Shown piece after piece: positions 6,569 to 15,900 of a stretch of DNA of 31,170 nucleotides. Position 1 is the stretch's first letter. Each line of letters opens with the position of its first letter. Source of the DNA: Pseudomonas sp. UBA1879 (GTDB lineage Bacteria > Pseudomonadota > Gammaproteobacteria > Pseudomonadales > Pseudomonadaceae); contig NZ_DDHJ01000018.1 in NCBI RefSeq assembly GCF_002338065.1, positions 130,576 to 161,745 of the forward strand, given 5' to 3'. Below the pieces are notes generated by a model that saw nothing but the letters and a program-made list of their open reading frames with translations, did not search any database and was not told the DNA's origin. The position numbers were made by a program, and so were the translations under genes.

Positions 6569-7645
6569 ATGGCCGTTTTCGATCATCTGAGTCGCCGTCG
6601 CCTGCTGGGCCTGGCGGGCGCTGCACTGGCGTCGCCGTTGTTAGTGTCATTGCCGCGAGCGGTCTGGGCGGCGGATGAACATGCCGAGCATGCCGCCCAT
6701 GAGACGGGTGCCGAACCGGCCGGCACCGGGGATTTCATCAAGCTCGACCAACCACGCTCACTGAAACTGGCGATCAACCTGAACGCAGTCTGCCTGGCAC
6801 CGGTGGTCATTGCCCACGGCCAGGGTTTCTTCAAGAAGCACAACCTGGACGTCGAACTGGTCAATTTCGGTAACTCCACCGAGGTGCTGCTCGAAGCGAT
6901 CTCCACTGGCAAAGCAGACGCCGGTATTGGCATGGCGCTGCGCTGGCTCAAGGCGCTGGAGCAGGGCTTCGACGTCAAACTCACCGCAGGCACGCATGGC
7001 GGCTGCCTGCGGTTGTTAAGTGCGGTCAACGGCGGCGTCAACACGTTGGAGGACCTGAAGGGCAAAGCCATCGGCGTGACCGACATGGCCAGTCCGGACC
7101 GCAACTTCTTCTCGATTCTGCTCAAAAAGCATGGCGTCGACCCGGTGCGTGACGTGGAATGGCGGCTGTACCCGGCAGATTTGCTGGGCACTGCGCTGGA
7201 GCGGGGCGAGGTCCAGGCGGTCAGCGGCAGTGACCCGTTCATGTACCGGCTGATCAAGGCGGGCAAAGCGCGGGAGCTGTCTACCAACTTGGTGGAGGAG
7301 TACGCCAACCTCAGTTGCTGCGTGGTCGGCGTGACCGGCAAACTGGCGCGTGATGACAAGCGCGTGGTGGCTGCGCTGACCCAGGCGATTCTCGAAGCCC
7401 ACGATTACTCGGTCAAACATCCCGAAGAGGTTGCCAAAGGTTTCCAGGCCTACGCCCTCAACACCAGCACAGAGGAAGTGGTGGCCATCCTCCACGATCA
7501 CACCCATGGTCATCATGCTGTGGGGGCGGCATTGACCGCCGAAATCGCTACGTACGTGCGCGATCTCAAGACCGTCGAAGTGATCCGCCAAAGCACCGAT
7601 CCTGCCACGTTCGCCGGGGAGATCACCGCCGATGTCTTCAGTTGA
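6569..7645 (+). CDS. Tat-exported ABC substrate-binding protein, SsuA/TauA/NMT1-like, His-rich
   Basis: A 358-residue periplasmic binding protein. The N-terminus carries a twin-arginine signal (SRRRLLG, residues 8–14, hydrophobic core to about 28, cleavage near VWAAD about residue 35), implying export in folded form. The body matches the NMT1/SsuA-like type II binding fold: LKLAINLNAVCLAPVVIAHGQGFFKKHNLDVELVNFG, a TGKADAGIGMALRW block and a DLKGKAIGVTDM block. Two His clusters are unusual: HAEHAAH at residues 38–44 of the mature N-terminus and HDHTHGHH at 309–316. They suggest metal binding, or a metal-chelate or metal-dependent ligand. Relatives transport sulfonates, nitrate/cyanate, pyrimidine precursors and others; the ligand here is not known. 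The start has a GGTAAGGGG ribosome binding site. The gene overlaps the permease gene by 14 bp. Confidence 0.85.
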   Translation: MAVFDHLSRRRLLGLAGAALASPLLVSLPRAVWAADEHAEHAAHETGAEPAGTGDFIKLDQPRSLKLAINLNAVCLAPVVIAHGQGFFKKHNLDVELVNFGNSTEVLLEAISTGKADAGIGMALRWLKALEQGFDVKLTAGTHGGCLRLLSAVNGGVNTLEDLKGKAIGVTDMASPDRNFFSILLKKHGVDPVRDVEWRLYPADLLGTALERGEVQAVSGSDPFMYRLIKAGKARELSTNLVEEYANLSCCVVGVTGKLARDDKRVVAALTQAILEAHDYSVKHPEEVAKGFQAYALNTSTEEVVAILHDHTHGHHAVGAALTAEIATYVRDLKTVEVIRQSTDPATFAGEITADVFS

Positions 7646-8630
7646 GCTCGCACATGCCTTTGACACCGACAAGCGTCTCGCCGGTAAGCTCTGGTGGCAA
7701 GGCCTGATCGCGGCTGCCCTGTGGATTGTGTCGGCGGCGTACATCGTCTGGTGGCCCAACGCTGCTCGCACATGGCCGATGACACAGGGGCTGGCCAACG
7801 TCTGCCTGGCGCTGGCCGCGGTTCTCGTACTGGCGGTGATACTGGGCCGCTGGTCCGAGCGAGTAGCGCGCCGCACTCAACCGCTGGGGCCGTGGCTGAT
7901 GGTATTGCCGATCCTGCTGAGCCTTTGGGAACTGTTCACCGCCAAGCTCGCCTGGTTGCCGGTGCCTTTTTTCGCACCGCCCCAGGCCTTGCTGGATGTG
8001 TACGTCGATGATTGACCGCGACTGGGCGACAGCCTGCTGCATTCGGCGATCCTGCTGGGCAGTGGCGTGGCCGTTGGCGCGATCACGGGGTTCATTGCCG
8101 GCGTCGCCATTGGCTGGTCACGCAGCATCGGGTACTGGCTGCACCCGGTGTTGAGAATTCTCGGCCCGGTGCCGTCCACCGCCTTGCTGCCCCTCTGCTT
8201 TTTCCTGTTCCCCAGCAGTTGGAGCGCCAGTGTGTTTCTGATCGCCCTGGCCACGTGGTTTCCAGTGACGGTGCTGACCTGGTCCGGCGTGTCGAGTGTC
8301 GATAAGGCCTACTACGACGTGGCGCGAACCCTTGGCGCGAAACAGCGCTTTCTCATCTTCAAAGTGGCGATCCCCGCAGCGTTGCCGCATGTGTTCGTCG
8401 GTCTGTTCATGGGGCTTGGCGCGTCATTCTCGACCCTGGTAGTGGCAGAGATGATGGGCGTCAAATCCGGCATCGGCTGGTATTTGCAGTGGGCGCAAGG
8501 CTGGGCGGCCTACGCCAACATGTACGCGGCGCTGCTGATCATGGCAATGGCCTGTTCGGGGCTGATTTCAGGGCTGTTTTTGATTCGTGACCGGCTTTTG
8601 GCCTGGCAGCAAGGAGCGATGAAATGGTGA
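7632..8630 (+). pseudogene. ABC transporter permease (SsuC/TauC-like) interrupted by an in-frame TGA
   Basis: Translated straight through, this frame gives a 332-codon BPD_transp_1 permease. It starts at ATG 7632, inside the end of the binding-protein gene, and ends at 8630, overlapping the ATPase start. N-terminal membrane segments lie at about residues 23–41, 55–74 and 85–100, followed by the SsuC-like FFAPPQALLDVYVDD. Codon 128 is then TGA (8013–8015), and the same frame continues directly with PRLGDSLLHSAILL, the remaining membrane segments and the EAA loop (DVARTLGAKQRFLIFKVAIP). No frameshift is needed. Trp (TGG) is the most economical ancestral codon. The upstream fragment (7632–8015) lacks the EAA loop; the downstream part could restart only at weak sites such as GTG 8067. 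As written the transporter should be inactive, unless there is read-through, split expression or a base-call error. Confidence 0.85.
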
Positions 8631-9418
8631 GTACCGCACAGGCAAGTGTCACGCAACGCAGTCCGGGGCTGGCGTTGCACATCGACAACCTGAGCCACGG
8701 TTTTTCCTTTGAAGGACATCGGCTGCCGGTGCTGGAACGGGTGTCTCTGGACGTGGCGCCCGGTGAATTCGTTGCGCTGCTGGGGCCGTCCGGCTGCGGC
8801 AAGTCGACGCTACTGCGGCTGGTCGCCGGGCTTGAAACGGCCGACCGTGGCACCTTGCAGGCCGACGGCGCCGACATCACCTCACCTGACCCTGGCCGAG
8901 TGGTGGTGTTTCAGGACCCCACGCTCTATCCCTGGCGCCGCGTGTGGGACAACGTTGCCTTGGGGTTAGAAGCACAGGGCCTGTTGAAGACCACCCGAGG
9001 CAAAGTCGACCAGGCGTTGGCCAAGGTCGGCCTCAGTCAGTTTGCCCGCGCCTACCCTCGGCAACTCTCGGGTGGCATGGCACAGCGCGTGGCCCTGGCC
9101 CGAGCCCTGGTCAACGAGCCGCGGCTGTTGATCCTCGATGAACCGCTGGGCAAGCTCGATTCGTTGACGCGGATTGCCATGCAGCAGGAGCTGATCGATC
9201 TCTGGCAACGGCAGGGCTACACGACATTGCTGGTGACCCACGACGTGGAGGAAGCGTTGCTCCTGGCCAACCGGGTGATTGTCTTCAGTGATCGTCCCGC
9301 GACGATCAAGGCTGAGCTGACCATCGACCGCGGCTATCCACGCCACCGTGACGACCCGTACCTTCTTGACCTGCGCAAGCAGATTCTCGGTCTATTGGGG
9401 CTGGGCGAACGTTGGTAA
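8624..9418 (+). CDS. ABC transporter ATP-binding protein (SsuB/TauB-like)
   Basis: A 264-residue cytosolic nucleotide-binding subunit. Walker A GPSGCGKST is at about residues 54–62, the Q-loop VVVFQDPTLYPW follows, and the ABC signature LSGGMAQRVALARAL precedes Walker B LLILDEPLGKLD (D-loop included) and the H-loop His of LLVTHDVEEALLLANRV. All catalytic motifs are intact. Family resemblance is to the nitrate/sulfonate/taurine group. The ATG overlaps the end of the permease frame by 7 bases (ATGGTGA), so translation is expected to be coupled. The reading frame is undamaged, which argues that the permease stop codon is recent, suppressed or an error. Confidence 0.9.
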   Translation: MVSTAQASVTQRSPGLALHIDNLSHGFSFEGHRLPVLERVSLDVAPGEFVALLGPSGCGKSTLLRLVAGLETADRGTLQADGADITSPDPGRVVVFQDPTLYPWRRVWDNVALGLEAQGLLKTTRGKVDQALAKVGLSQFARAYPRQLSGGMAQRVALARALVNEPRLLILDEPLGKLDSLTRIAMQQELIDLWQRQGYTTLLVTHDVEEALLLANRVIVFSDRPATIKAELTIDRGYPRHRDDPYLLDLRKQILGLLGLGERW

Positions 9419-9424
9419 CGGGCG

Positions 9425-9459
9425 GTGGCGCGCCGTCATCGTGAATGACCGGGCGCCAC
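9425..9459. terminator. Two-part hairpin between convergent genes
   Basis: GTGGCGC (9425–9431) pairs with GCGCCAC (9453–9459), and inside it GTCAT (9435–9439) pairs with ATGAC (9445–9449). It fills most of the 50-bp gap between the ATPase gene (+) and dacB (−). No T-tract is present. Confidence 0.45.
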
Positions 9460-9468
9460 TCCGAGGAT

Positions 9469-10938
9469 TTATGGCTGTTGCAGCGAGACGGCGGTATTAG
9501 CGAGTTTCGGCTGATTGAACATGCTCACCAGCACTTCGTCGAGGATCGATGACGCACCCCATGGTCGCGCGTCATTGAGAATCGCGACCACCACCCAGGT
9601 GTTGCCGTTGCTGTCGCGGCTGAACCCGGCGATGGCACGAACGGTGTTCAGCGTGCCGGTCTTGATGTGCGCTTCGCCGCGCAACGCCGTGCGTTTCAGG
9701 CGTTTGCGCATGGTGCCATCCATGCCGGCGAGCGGCAGCGAACTCATGAACTCGGCCTGGTACGGACTGTTCCACGCGGCCTGGAGCATCTGTGCCATTT
9801 CACGGGCGCTGACACGCTCGGCACGGGAAAGGCCGGAGCCGTTCTCCATCACCAGATGCGGCGCAGTGATGCCTTTTTTCGCCAGCCATTGACGGATCAC
9901 CCGTTGCGCAGCCTTGGCGTCATCCCCATCCGCTTCATTGCGAAACGCCGAACCAAGGCTGAGGAACAGCTGTTGGGCCATGGTGTTGTTACTGAACTTG
10001 TTGATGTCGCGAATGATTTCGGCGAGGTCGGGAGAGTAGGCCTTGGCCAGCAACTTGGCGCTCCCGGGCACCACGTCCAGACGGTCCTTGCCGAGAATCG
10101 TGCCGCCCAGTTCCTGCCAGATGGCCCGTACGGCGCCAGCGGTGTAGGTCGGGTGATCGAGCAATGACAGGTAGGTCTGCGAATTGCAGCCATCGCCGAG
10201 CTGACCGGACACCGTGACGGTGATGCCGCCATCGGCTTCAGGCACCGGGTTGTACAGCACATCGCCCGTGCATTTGTTCGACGACAGCGCCTTGACTTGA
10301 TTGTTGATGTGAATGGCTGCGATCGGTGGCTCGACCGAGACCAGAATCTTGCCGCCGTCGTTGCGGGTCACGAAGCGCAAGGCCTTGAGGTTAACCATCA
10401 GCGAATCGGGACGGACCAGGAAGGGCTTGTTCTTGTCGTTGCCGTCGTCATCGAACACTGGCAGTTGCGGCTGGATGAAATGACTGCGGTCCAGCACCAG
10501 ATCACCCGTCACTTGCTGGACGCCGTTGGCGCGCAGGTCGCGCATCAGCAGCCAGAGCTTTTCCATGTTGAGCTTCGGGTCGCCACCGCCTTTAAGGTAC
10601 AGATTCCCACGCAACACGCCGTTGCTCAGGGTACCGTCGGTGTAGAACTCGGTTTTCCACTGATGGGTCGGGCCGAGCATTTCCAGCGATGCATAGGTGG
10701 TGATCAGCTTCATGGTCGACGCCGGATTGACCGAGACGTCAGCGTTATAAACGGTAGGGGTGCCAGGACCGGTCAGCGGCAGCATGACCAGCGAGAGGGC
10801 ATTGTTGTCCAGTTTGGCGACCTTGAGGGCCTCCTGAACCTTGGGCGGTAACCCGGTGTTGATGGGGGCAGCGGCAACAGACAGCGAAATCGGCAGAAGC
10901 AGGGTGGCGAAAAACAACGGACGCAAAGACTTGATCAT
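9469..10938 (-). CDS. dacB: D-alanyl-D-alanine carboxypeptidase/endopeptidase (PBP4), DacB
   Basis: A 489-residue periplasmic low-molecular-mass class C penicillin-binding protein (peptidase S13). It trims D-Ala from pentapeptides and cleaves DD-crosslinks in peptidoglycan. A Sec signal peptide (MIKSLRPLFFATLLLPISLS…AAA, cleavage about residue 24) precedes the catalytic S74-T-M-K77 motif. The large inserted domain typical of PBP4 follows, then S316-N-N318 and K426-T-G428. All three active-site motifs are intact and the length is normal. The ATG at 10938 has AGGG eight bases upstream. In P. aeruginosa, loss of dacB triggers AmpC beta-lactamase overproduction, so this gene is relevant to beta-lactam response; whether ampC is present is not visible here. 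It lies downstream of yggL on the same strand but behind the yggL terminator. Confidence 0.95.
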   Translation of the reverse strand: MIKSLRPLFFATLLLPISLSVAAAPINTGLPPKVQEALKVAKLDNNALSLVMLPLTGPGTPTVYNADVSVNPASTMKLITTYASLEMLGPTHQWKTEFYTDGTLSNGVLRGNLYLKGGGDPKLNMEKLWLLMRDLRANGVQQVTGDLVLDRSHFIQPQLPVFDDDGNDKNKPFLVRPDSLMVNLKALRFVTRNDGGKILVSVEPPIAAIHINNQVKALSSNKCTGDVLYNPVPEADGGITVTVSGQLGDGCNSQTYLSLLDHPTYTAGAVRAIWQELGGTILGKDRLDVVPGSAKLLAKAYSPDLAEIIRDINKFSNNTMAQQLFLSLGSAFRNEADGDDAKAAQRVIRQWLAKKGITAPHLVMENGSGLSRAERVSAREMAQMLQAAWNSPYQAEFMSSLPLAGMDGTMRKRLKRTALRGEAHIKTGTLNTVRAIAGFSRDSNGNTWVVVAILNDARPWGASSILDEVLVSMFNQPKLANTAVSLQQP

Positions 10939-11193
10939 TCAATAAACCCTACTGCGATGAAGAGGAGAAACAGGAGGGGATGAATTCCCTCGTGACATGA
11001 ACCTGACCGTGTCGAAAAAAGTGGCACGGCCCCTTGGGCGGAAAATGTAGCCCGGTGACAGTGCGGCATTATGCCCCAAGCTTTCGTGACTTGCGCCGGG
11101 GGACAACCGTCAAACCGCGCTATTTTTTCAAAAGCTCCCCGATTGTCACGTGAAACAATGGTTTTCCGTGTGTTTTCACCCATCGACGCCCAT
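10939..11193. other. Intergenic region upstream of dacB
   Basis: The 329-bp gap between dacB and yggL holds the yggL terminator (11194–11222) and, in this remaining stretch, the presumed dacB promoter. I see no additional gene or strong inverted repeat and cannot place the promoter boxes confidently. Confidence 0.4.
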
Positions 11194-11222
11194 AAAAAAA
11201 CCACCCTAAGCGGGTGGTTTTT
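11194..11222 (-). terminator. Rho-independent terminator of yggL
   Basis: AAAACCACCC and GGGTGGTTTT arms around the loop TAAGC, with T-runs on both strands. It lies 45 bases past the yggL stop codon (11268) and would also stop transcription on the plus strand. Confidence 0.85.
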
Positions 11223-11267
11223 GGTGACGAACGCCATGAGGGCTTTCGTCATGCCATCGCAGCGCGA

Positions 11268-11612
11268 TTACTTCGCGGCGTTGATTGGCTTCTCCGGGTA
11301 CCAGGCATCCAGCAGCGGGCTGACTTCAACCTTGGTCACTTCGCTGCGGCCCTTGAGCCAGGCTTCGACGGTGGCACGTTGTTCTTCAGTGACCGAGCCG
11401 CGCTCTGCCAGGCAGACCAGGCCGTAGTCGTCGCCGCCAACGTAATCCAGGCCGTTGGCGTCCATGGCTTCGGTGAGGAAGGCGTCAAGGAACGCATCCA
11501 CTGCTGCGTCGTCCAGACCCTCTTTGAACTCCAGATTGAGCTCAAAACCCAATTCCTGAAACTCGTCAACACACAGCTTCTTGCGCAGACGACGGGAACG
11601 GTTAGTAGCCAT
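11268..11612 (-). CDS. yggL: YggL family ribosome-associated protein (DUF469)
   Basis: A 114-residue cytosolic protein of the YggL family, which is reported to associate with the 50S ribosomal subunit. Recognisable features are the basic N-terminus MATNRSRRLRKKLCVDEFQELGFEL, the central acidic helix (VDAFLDAFLTEAMDANGLDYVGGDDYGLV), and a C-terminal EVSPLLDAWY block. Length is that of the family (about 110). The ATG at 11612 follows AGAGGAATTTTTTTC. It is a single-gene unit with its own terminator, and the dacB–yggL neighbourhood is common in Pseudomonas, from general knowledge of the genus. Confidence 0.9.
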   Translation of the reverse strand: MATNRSRRLRKKLCVDEFQELGFELNLEFKEGLDDAAVDAFLDAFLTEAMDANGLDYVGGDDYGLVCLAERGSVTEEQRATVEAWLKGRSEVTKVEVSPLLDAWYPEKPINAAK

Positions 11613-11846
11613 GAAAAAATTCCTCTGATTAATTACGGTGCGCAGTCTACCAGCTAAGGACGTGTGATGCGTGTTCTGTTCGATGGCCTGTCAGAACGGG
11701 GTGGGGCACGGCACTTGAGGGCTTGGCGTCGCAGTGGAACTCGGTGTCGCCGATGTTTTCGAAATGCCCACGCGGGACGGTTGCGCGCATTCAAGCGTCA
11801 GGAACGAGTGTGTCGTCGGGCGTTAATCTTTCCTTAACCACCGGGC

Positions 11847-11876
11847 GTAAGCCTGCATTTTTTCCAAGGGGCTTAC
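11847..11876 (+). promoter_or_regulatory. Hairpin overlapping the ribosome binding site of the alpha/beta hydrolase gene
   Basis: GTAAGCC (11847–11853) can pair perfectly with GGCTTAC (11870–11876). The Shine–Dalgarno-like AAGGGG (11866–11871) lies in the loop and the base of the 3' arm, and the ATG begins at the next base, 11877. Upstream there is also GTTAA (11822–11826) facing TTAAC (11834–11838). This may be a translational control element. Confidence 0.45.
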
Positions 11877-12899
11877 ATGTTGCGATCAGAACTCTCGCGC
11901 CTCGCCGTCGCCGGTGCGCTGTCAGCCGTCGCGTCCATTGCAGTGGCTGCCGATGCCTCAGGCGCTCGTTACGGCGAGCACCTGGAGGGCTTCAAATACC
12001 CCTATCCCTTGCAGCACTTTGCGTTCGAGTCTCAGGGTGCTCATGTACAAATGGGCTACATGGATGTCCCGCCGACTGGCGCTGCGAACGGTCGAACAGC
12101 TGTGCTCATGCACGGCAAGAATTTCTGCGGGGCGACGTGGGAGGACAGTATCAAAGCGTTGACCGCTGCCGGATACCGCGTTGTGGCACCGGATCAAATC
12201 GGCTTCTGCACCTCGACCAAACCCGATCATTACCAGTACAGCTTTCATCAGCTCGCCGACAACACCCACGCACTGCTGGCCAGCCTTGGCATTCAAACCG
12301 CTGACATCATCGGGCATTCCACAGGCGGCATGCTCGCCGCCCGCTACGCCCTGAGCTACCCCGAGCAAACTGCCAGGCTTGTCATGGTCAACCCTATCGG
12401 TCTCGAGGACTGGAAAGCGAAAGGCGTGCCGTGGCGCAGCGTTGATCAGTGGTATCAGCGGGAGCTGAAGTTAAGCGCGGACGGCGTTCGCCAGTACGAG
12501 CGCACCACCTATTACGCTGGGCACTGGAAACCCGAATACGAACGTTGGGTAAACATGCTTGCGGGGCTGAACGCAGGGCCCGGACATGCCAAGGTAGCGT
12601 GGAACTCCGCATTGATCTACGACATGATTTTCACCCAGCCAGTGGTGTACGAATTGCCAAACCTCAAGGTGCCCACGGTGTTGATGATTGGTGATGCCGA
12701 CACCACGGCGATAGGCAGCGACATCGCGTCACCCGAGGTGAAAGCGCGGATCGGCCATTACAACGTGCTGGGCAAGGAAGCCGCCAAGGCCATCCCGGGT
12801 GCCCGACTGGTCGAATTCCCCGGCAAGGGACACGCGCCGCAAATGGAGGACCCGGCCCAGTTCAACAAGGCATTGGTTTCCGAACTCGATCGCAGCTGA
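11877..12899 (+). CDS. Exported alpha/beta hydrolase
   Basis: A 340-residue predicted periplasmic serine hydrolase. A Sec signal peptide (MLRSELSRLAVAGALSAVASIAVA, cleavage about residue 25) is followed by an alpha/beta-hydrolase fold: VLMHGKNFCGATW (oxyanion strand), the nucleophile elbow GHSTGG with Ser148, an acid at Asp273 or Asp275 (MIGDADTTAIG), and His319 in GKGHAPQ. The catalytic triad is complete. The fold resembles haloalkane-dehalogenase/epoxide-hydrolase-like esterases, but the substrate cannot be inferred. The ATG at 11877 was chosen for its AAGGGG site, which lies in a hairpin. The gene is monocistronic, divergent from yggL and convergent with the sensor kinase gene. Confidence 0.85.
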   Translation: MLRSELSRLAVAGALSAVASIAVAADASGARYGEHLEGFKYPYPLQHFAFESQGAHVQMGYMDVPPTGAANGRTAVLMHGKNFCGATWEDSIKALTAAGYRVVAPDQIGFCTSTKPDHYQYSFHQLADNTHALLASLGIQTADIIGHSTGGMLAARYALSYPEQTARLVMVNPIGLEDWKAKGVPWRSVDQWYQRELKLSADGVRQYERTTYYAGHWKPEYERWVNMLAGLNAGPGHAKVAWNSALIYDMIFTQPVVYELPNLKVPTVLMIGDADTTAIGSDIASPEVKARIGHYNVLGKEAAKAIPGARLVEFPGKGHAPQMEDPAQFNKALVSELDRS

Positions 12900-12911
12900 C
12901 GCTGATTGACG

Positions 12912-12956
12912 CGCAAAAAGGGAGTGGCAGCGATAGGGTTGCTCTCCCTTTTTGCG
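12912..12956. terminator. Bidirectional Rho-independent terminator
   Basis: A 13-bp perfect outer stem runs from CGCAAAAAGGGAG (12912–12924) to CTCCCTTTTTGCG (12944–12956). It lies between the hydrolase stop (12899, +) and the kinase stop (12969, −), and its A/T runs serve as T-tracts in either direction. Confidence 0.8.
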
Positions 12957-12968
12957 TTTGTCGCGGTA

Positions 12969-15900
12969 TCAAAACGTCGAAGACTGCGGTTGGCGATGTT
13001 GGCGCAGTCCCTGTTCGAGTGCCGCCAGCGCTTCCCTCAACGATTCAGCGTGTGCAATCAGTGTCGTCCGCGAGCTGTCATCGTCACAGGCCTGTTCGAG
13101 CCGATCGCACAGTGCGATGACCTCGGCAGCGCTGATGATTCGCGCCGCGCCTTTGATCTTGTGCGCAATGTCGCGCAACTCTTGACGGTCGCCCCTTGCG
13201 CTCACCTCGCTCAGTTCTTGCGCGTCTTCGCGACAGCTGCTGATCAACTGGCTGATCAGGTGGTCGATCATTACCGGGCGGTCGCCAGTGAGGGCCAGAA
13301 TGCTCCCCATGTCGAAAGGTGGCGTCCTCGTTTGGGCACCCCGATACCGTTGTCCGACGCCAACCTTCGACAGTCGTTCGTTCAGCACCGTGAGGCTGAT
13401 CGGCTTGAACAGGCAGTCGTCCATGCCGGCCTCGCGACAGCGCTGGATTTCCTCGGGTTGGGCGTTGGCGGTAAAACCCAGCACGGTGCAGGGTTGCTGA
13501 TCCTGTTCGCGCTCGTGTGCCCGGATCGCGCGGGTGAGGTCGTAGCCGTTCATCACCGGCATGTTGCAATCGACGATCACCAGATCGAAATGCCGGGCCA
13601 GCCAGTGTTCCAAGCCTTCAGCGCCCTGTTCGGCGACGTCGCAGCGATGCCCCAGAAAGCCCAGTTGCTGGCACAGCAGCAATCGGTTCGCGGGGTGATC
13701 GTCGACCACCAGAATGTCCAGCGTCGCAGCGTGCTGCTCAGGGCTGTCCTTCACGACGGGATGGCTGGCCAAGGGGTCAAGCGGTGTCAGGTCGAAGGTC
13801 ATCTGCACCCGCGTACCCTGGCCCGGCTCGCTGTCGAGGGCCAGGGTGCCGCCCATCATTTCGCACAGGCTGCGGCAAATGACCAGGCCCAGCCCGGCGC
13901 CCGTTCGGGCCAGTTGTCCGCTGTTGTCCGCTTGTGAGAACGGGGCGAACAGCCGCGCCTGATCTTCCTGCGTAATGCCGATGCCGCTGTCCTGAATGAT
14001 GACGTGCAGTCGAACCTGCTGTTCATTGGGCGAGTCTTCGGCCTGCAGGCTGATACGCACCTGACCTTGCTGGGTGAACTTGATCGCATTGCTGATGAGG
14101 TTGGAAAGGATCTGCTTGAAGCGCAGCGGGTCGATGAGCACGTCGATGTTGATGCGGCTGTCCAGGTCCAGTTGCAAGGCCAGGCTTTTTTGTCGCGCAA
14201 GACCATCGAACACCCGGACCACCGATTCCACCAGTTGGCGCAGGTTGGCCCGTTCCGGGCTGAGGGTGAGACGGCCGGATTCGATGCGCGCGATGTCGAG
14301 AATGTCGCCGATCAGCTCCAGCAAGTCTTTGGCCGAACTGTAGGCCACCTCGATAGCAGGGCGGTCGAGGTGGCCTTGATCCGCTCGTTTCAGGGCGAGT
14401 TCGAGCAGGCCGATGACGGCGTTCATCGGTGTGCGAATCTCATGGCTCATGGTCGCCAGAAAGGTGCTCATGGCGCGGTTGGCGTCGTCGGCCTGTTGCT
14501 TGGCGCTTTGCAACTCTTCGATCAGTTGGCGCCGTTCGCTGATGTCGATCCAACCGCCGATGATGCCTTGCACCTTACCGAGGGAATCCCTGAACGGCAG
14601 GATCCAGTGATAGATCGTCAGGGCTTGATCGCCGATGTGCAGCGAACGGTCGAGGATCAGCGGTGTGTTGTCTTGCATGACCCGTTGATAATCAGCGACG
14701 TATTGCCGGGCTTCCTGAGCGTCGCTCAGCACTCCGTCGAGAATGCTTTTGCCGATCACATCTCCGCGCTGGGCGGAAAACGCGGTCAGGTAGCTGTCGT
14801 TGCACATTTGCAGCAGCCCGTCGCGGTCCCGCACGTAGATGGGGTGGGGCGTGCCGTTGACCAGCGCGCTCATGAATTCGAACTGGTCGCTGAGCGCCCG
14901 CTCGGCGCGTTCCCGTTGCTTGATCTGACGGCGCATCCAGGCGTTCCACGCCAGCGAACCCAGGAGCAGCAGGCCTGCGCCGATGACGATCTGGTAGACC
15001 AGCAACTGATAGTCCTGCCAGGCACCGCCCCCGGAGGGGACATACGTGCGCCAGCGATTGTTGATCACCGCGAGGTCTTCCGGGGCGATGCTCGACAGCG
15101 CTTTATCAATGATGCCACTCAGCTCGGGCGCGTTGCGGGAAGTCGCCATGGCGATGCGCGCCGGATCGCGTCCTACGGTCACCCGCATTTGCAGGGCGTC
15201 ACTCAGCCCTCGCGACGTGATGAAGTAGTTCGCGCTGAACAGCGAGGTGATGGCCCCTTCCACGCGACCATGAGCCAGCATGTCCAGGGCCTGGGCCGGA
15301 TTGTCCACTTCCACGGGGTAAATGCGCGGGTGGGCCTGCTGCAGATATTCCATTGCCGGACTGCCCAGGGTGAGGGCGATACGCTTGTCTTCGAGTTGAT
15401 CGAGGTTGGACGGGCTGGAGGGCTCTTTGCGGGTGACCAGTACGAACGCATTGGCCATGTAGGGCCGGCTGAAGTTGAAGCGGTTTTCCCGTTCGTCGCT
15501 GGGCACCATGGCGCCGATCAGGTCGGCCTGGCCCTGGGCGAGCCGGTTCATCATGTCACGCATGCTCGGCGCATGGCTGATCTCGAAGCGCAGTCCGGTG
15601 CGTAGCTTGATCAGGTCCAGCAGGTCTGCTGTCACACCGCGAAAGTTGCCGTTCACGTCGAAGAAGGTCAGGGGCGCATACGCGTCGTTGATGACGACCC
15701 GGACAGTGGGGTGTTGAGCGATCCAGCGCTCCTCGCGCTGGGTCAGTTGCAATTTTTGATCGGTCAGCAGGAGGTCGGCCCCGGCGCCCCAGCGCTTGGA
15801 AATGGCGATGCGCTCTTCGATGGGAATGCCTTTGAGGACCAGATTGATCACGTCCAGCAGTGCTGTGTTATCGGCCTTGACCGCAAAGCTGAAGCCGTTG

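Noticed and set aside
8013..8015. Selenocysteine or programmed read-through at the permease TGA
   Set aside because: No convincing SECIS-like hairpin follows the codon and the position lies in a loop where the family has no catalytic residue; a mutated Trp codon is simpler. Read-through is not fully excluded.
14004..15605. A 533-codon open frame antisense to the sensor kinase
   Set aside because: It lies entirely opposite intact kinase domains, has no ribosome binding site and no recognisable domain; long antisense frames are expected in high-GC coding DNA.
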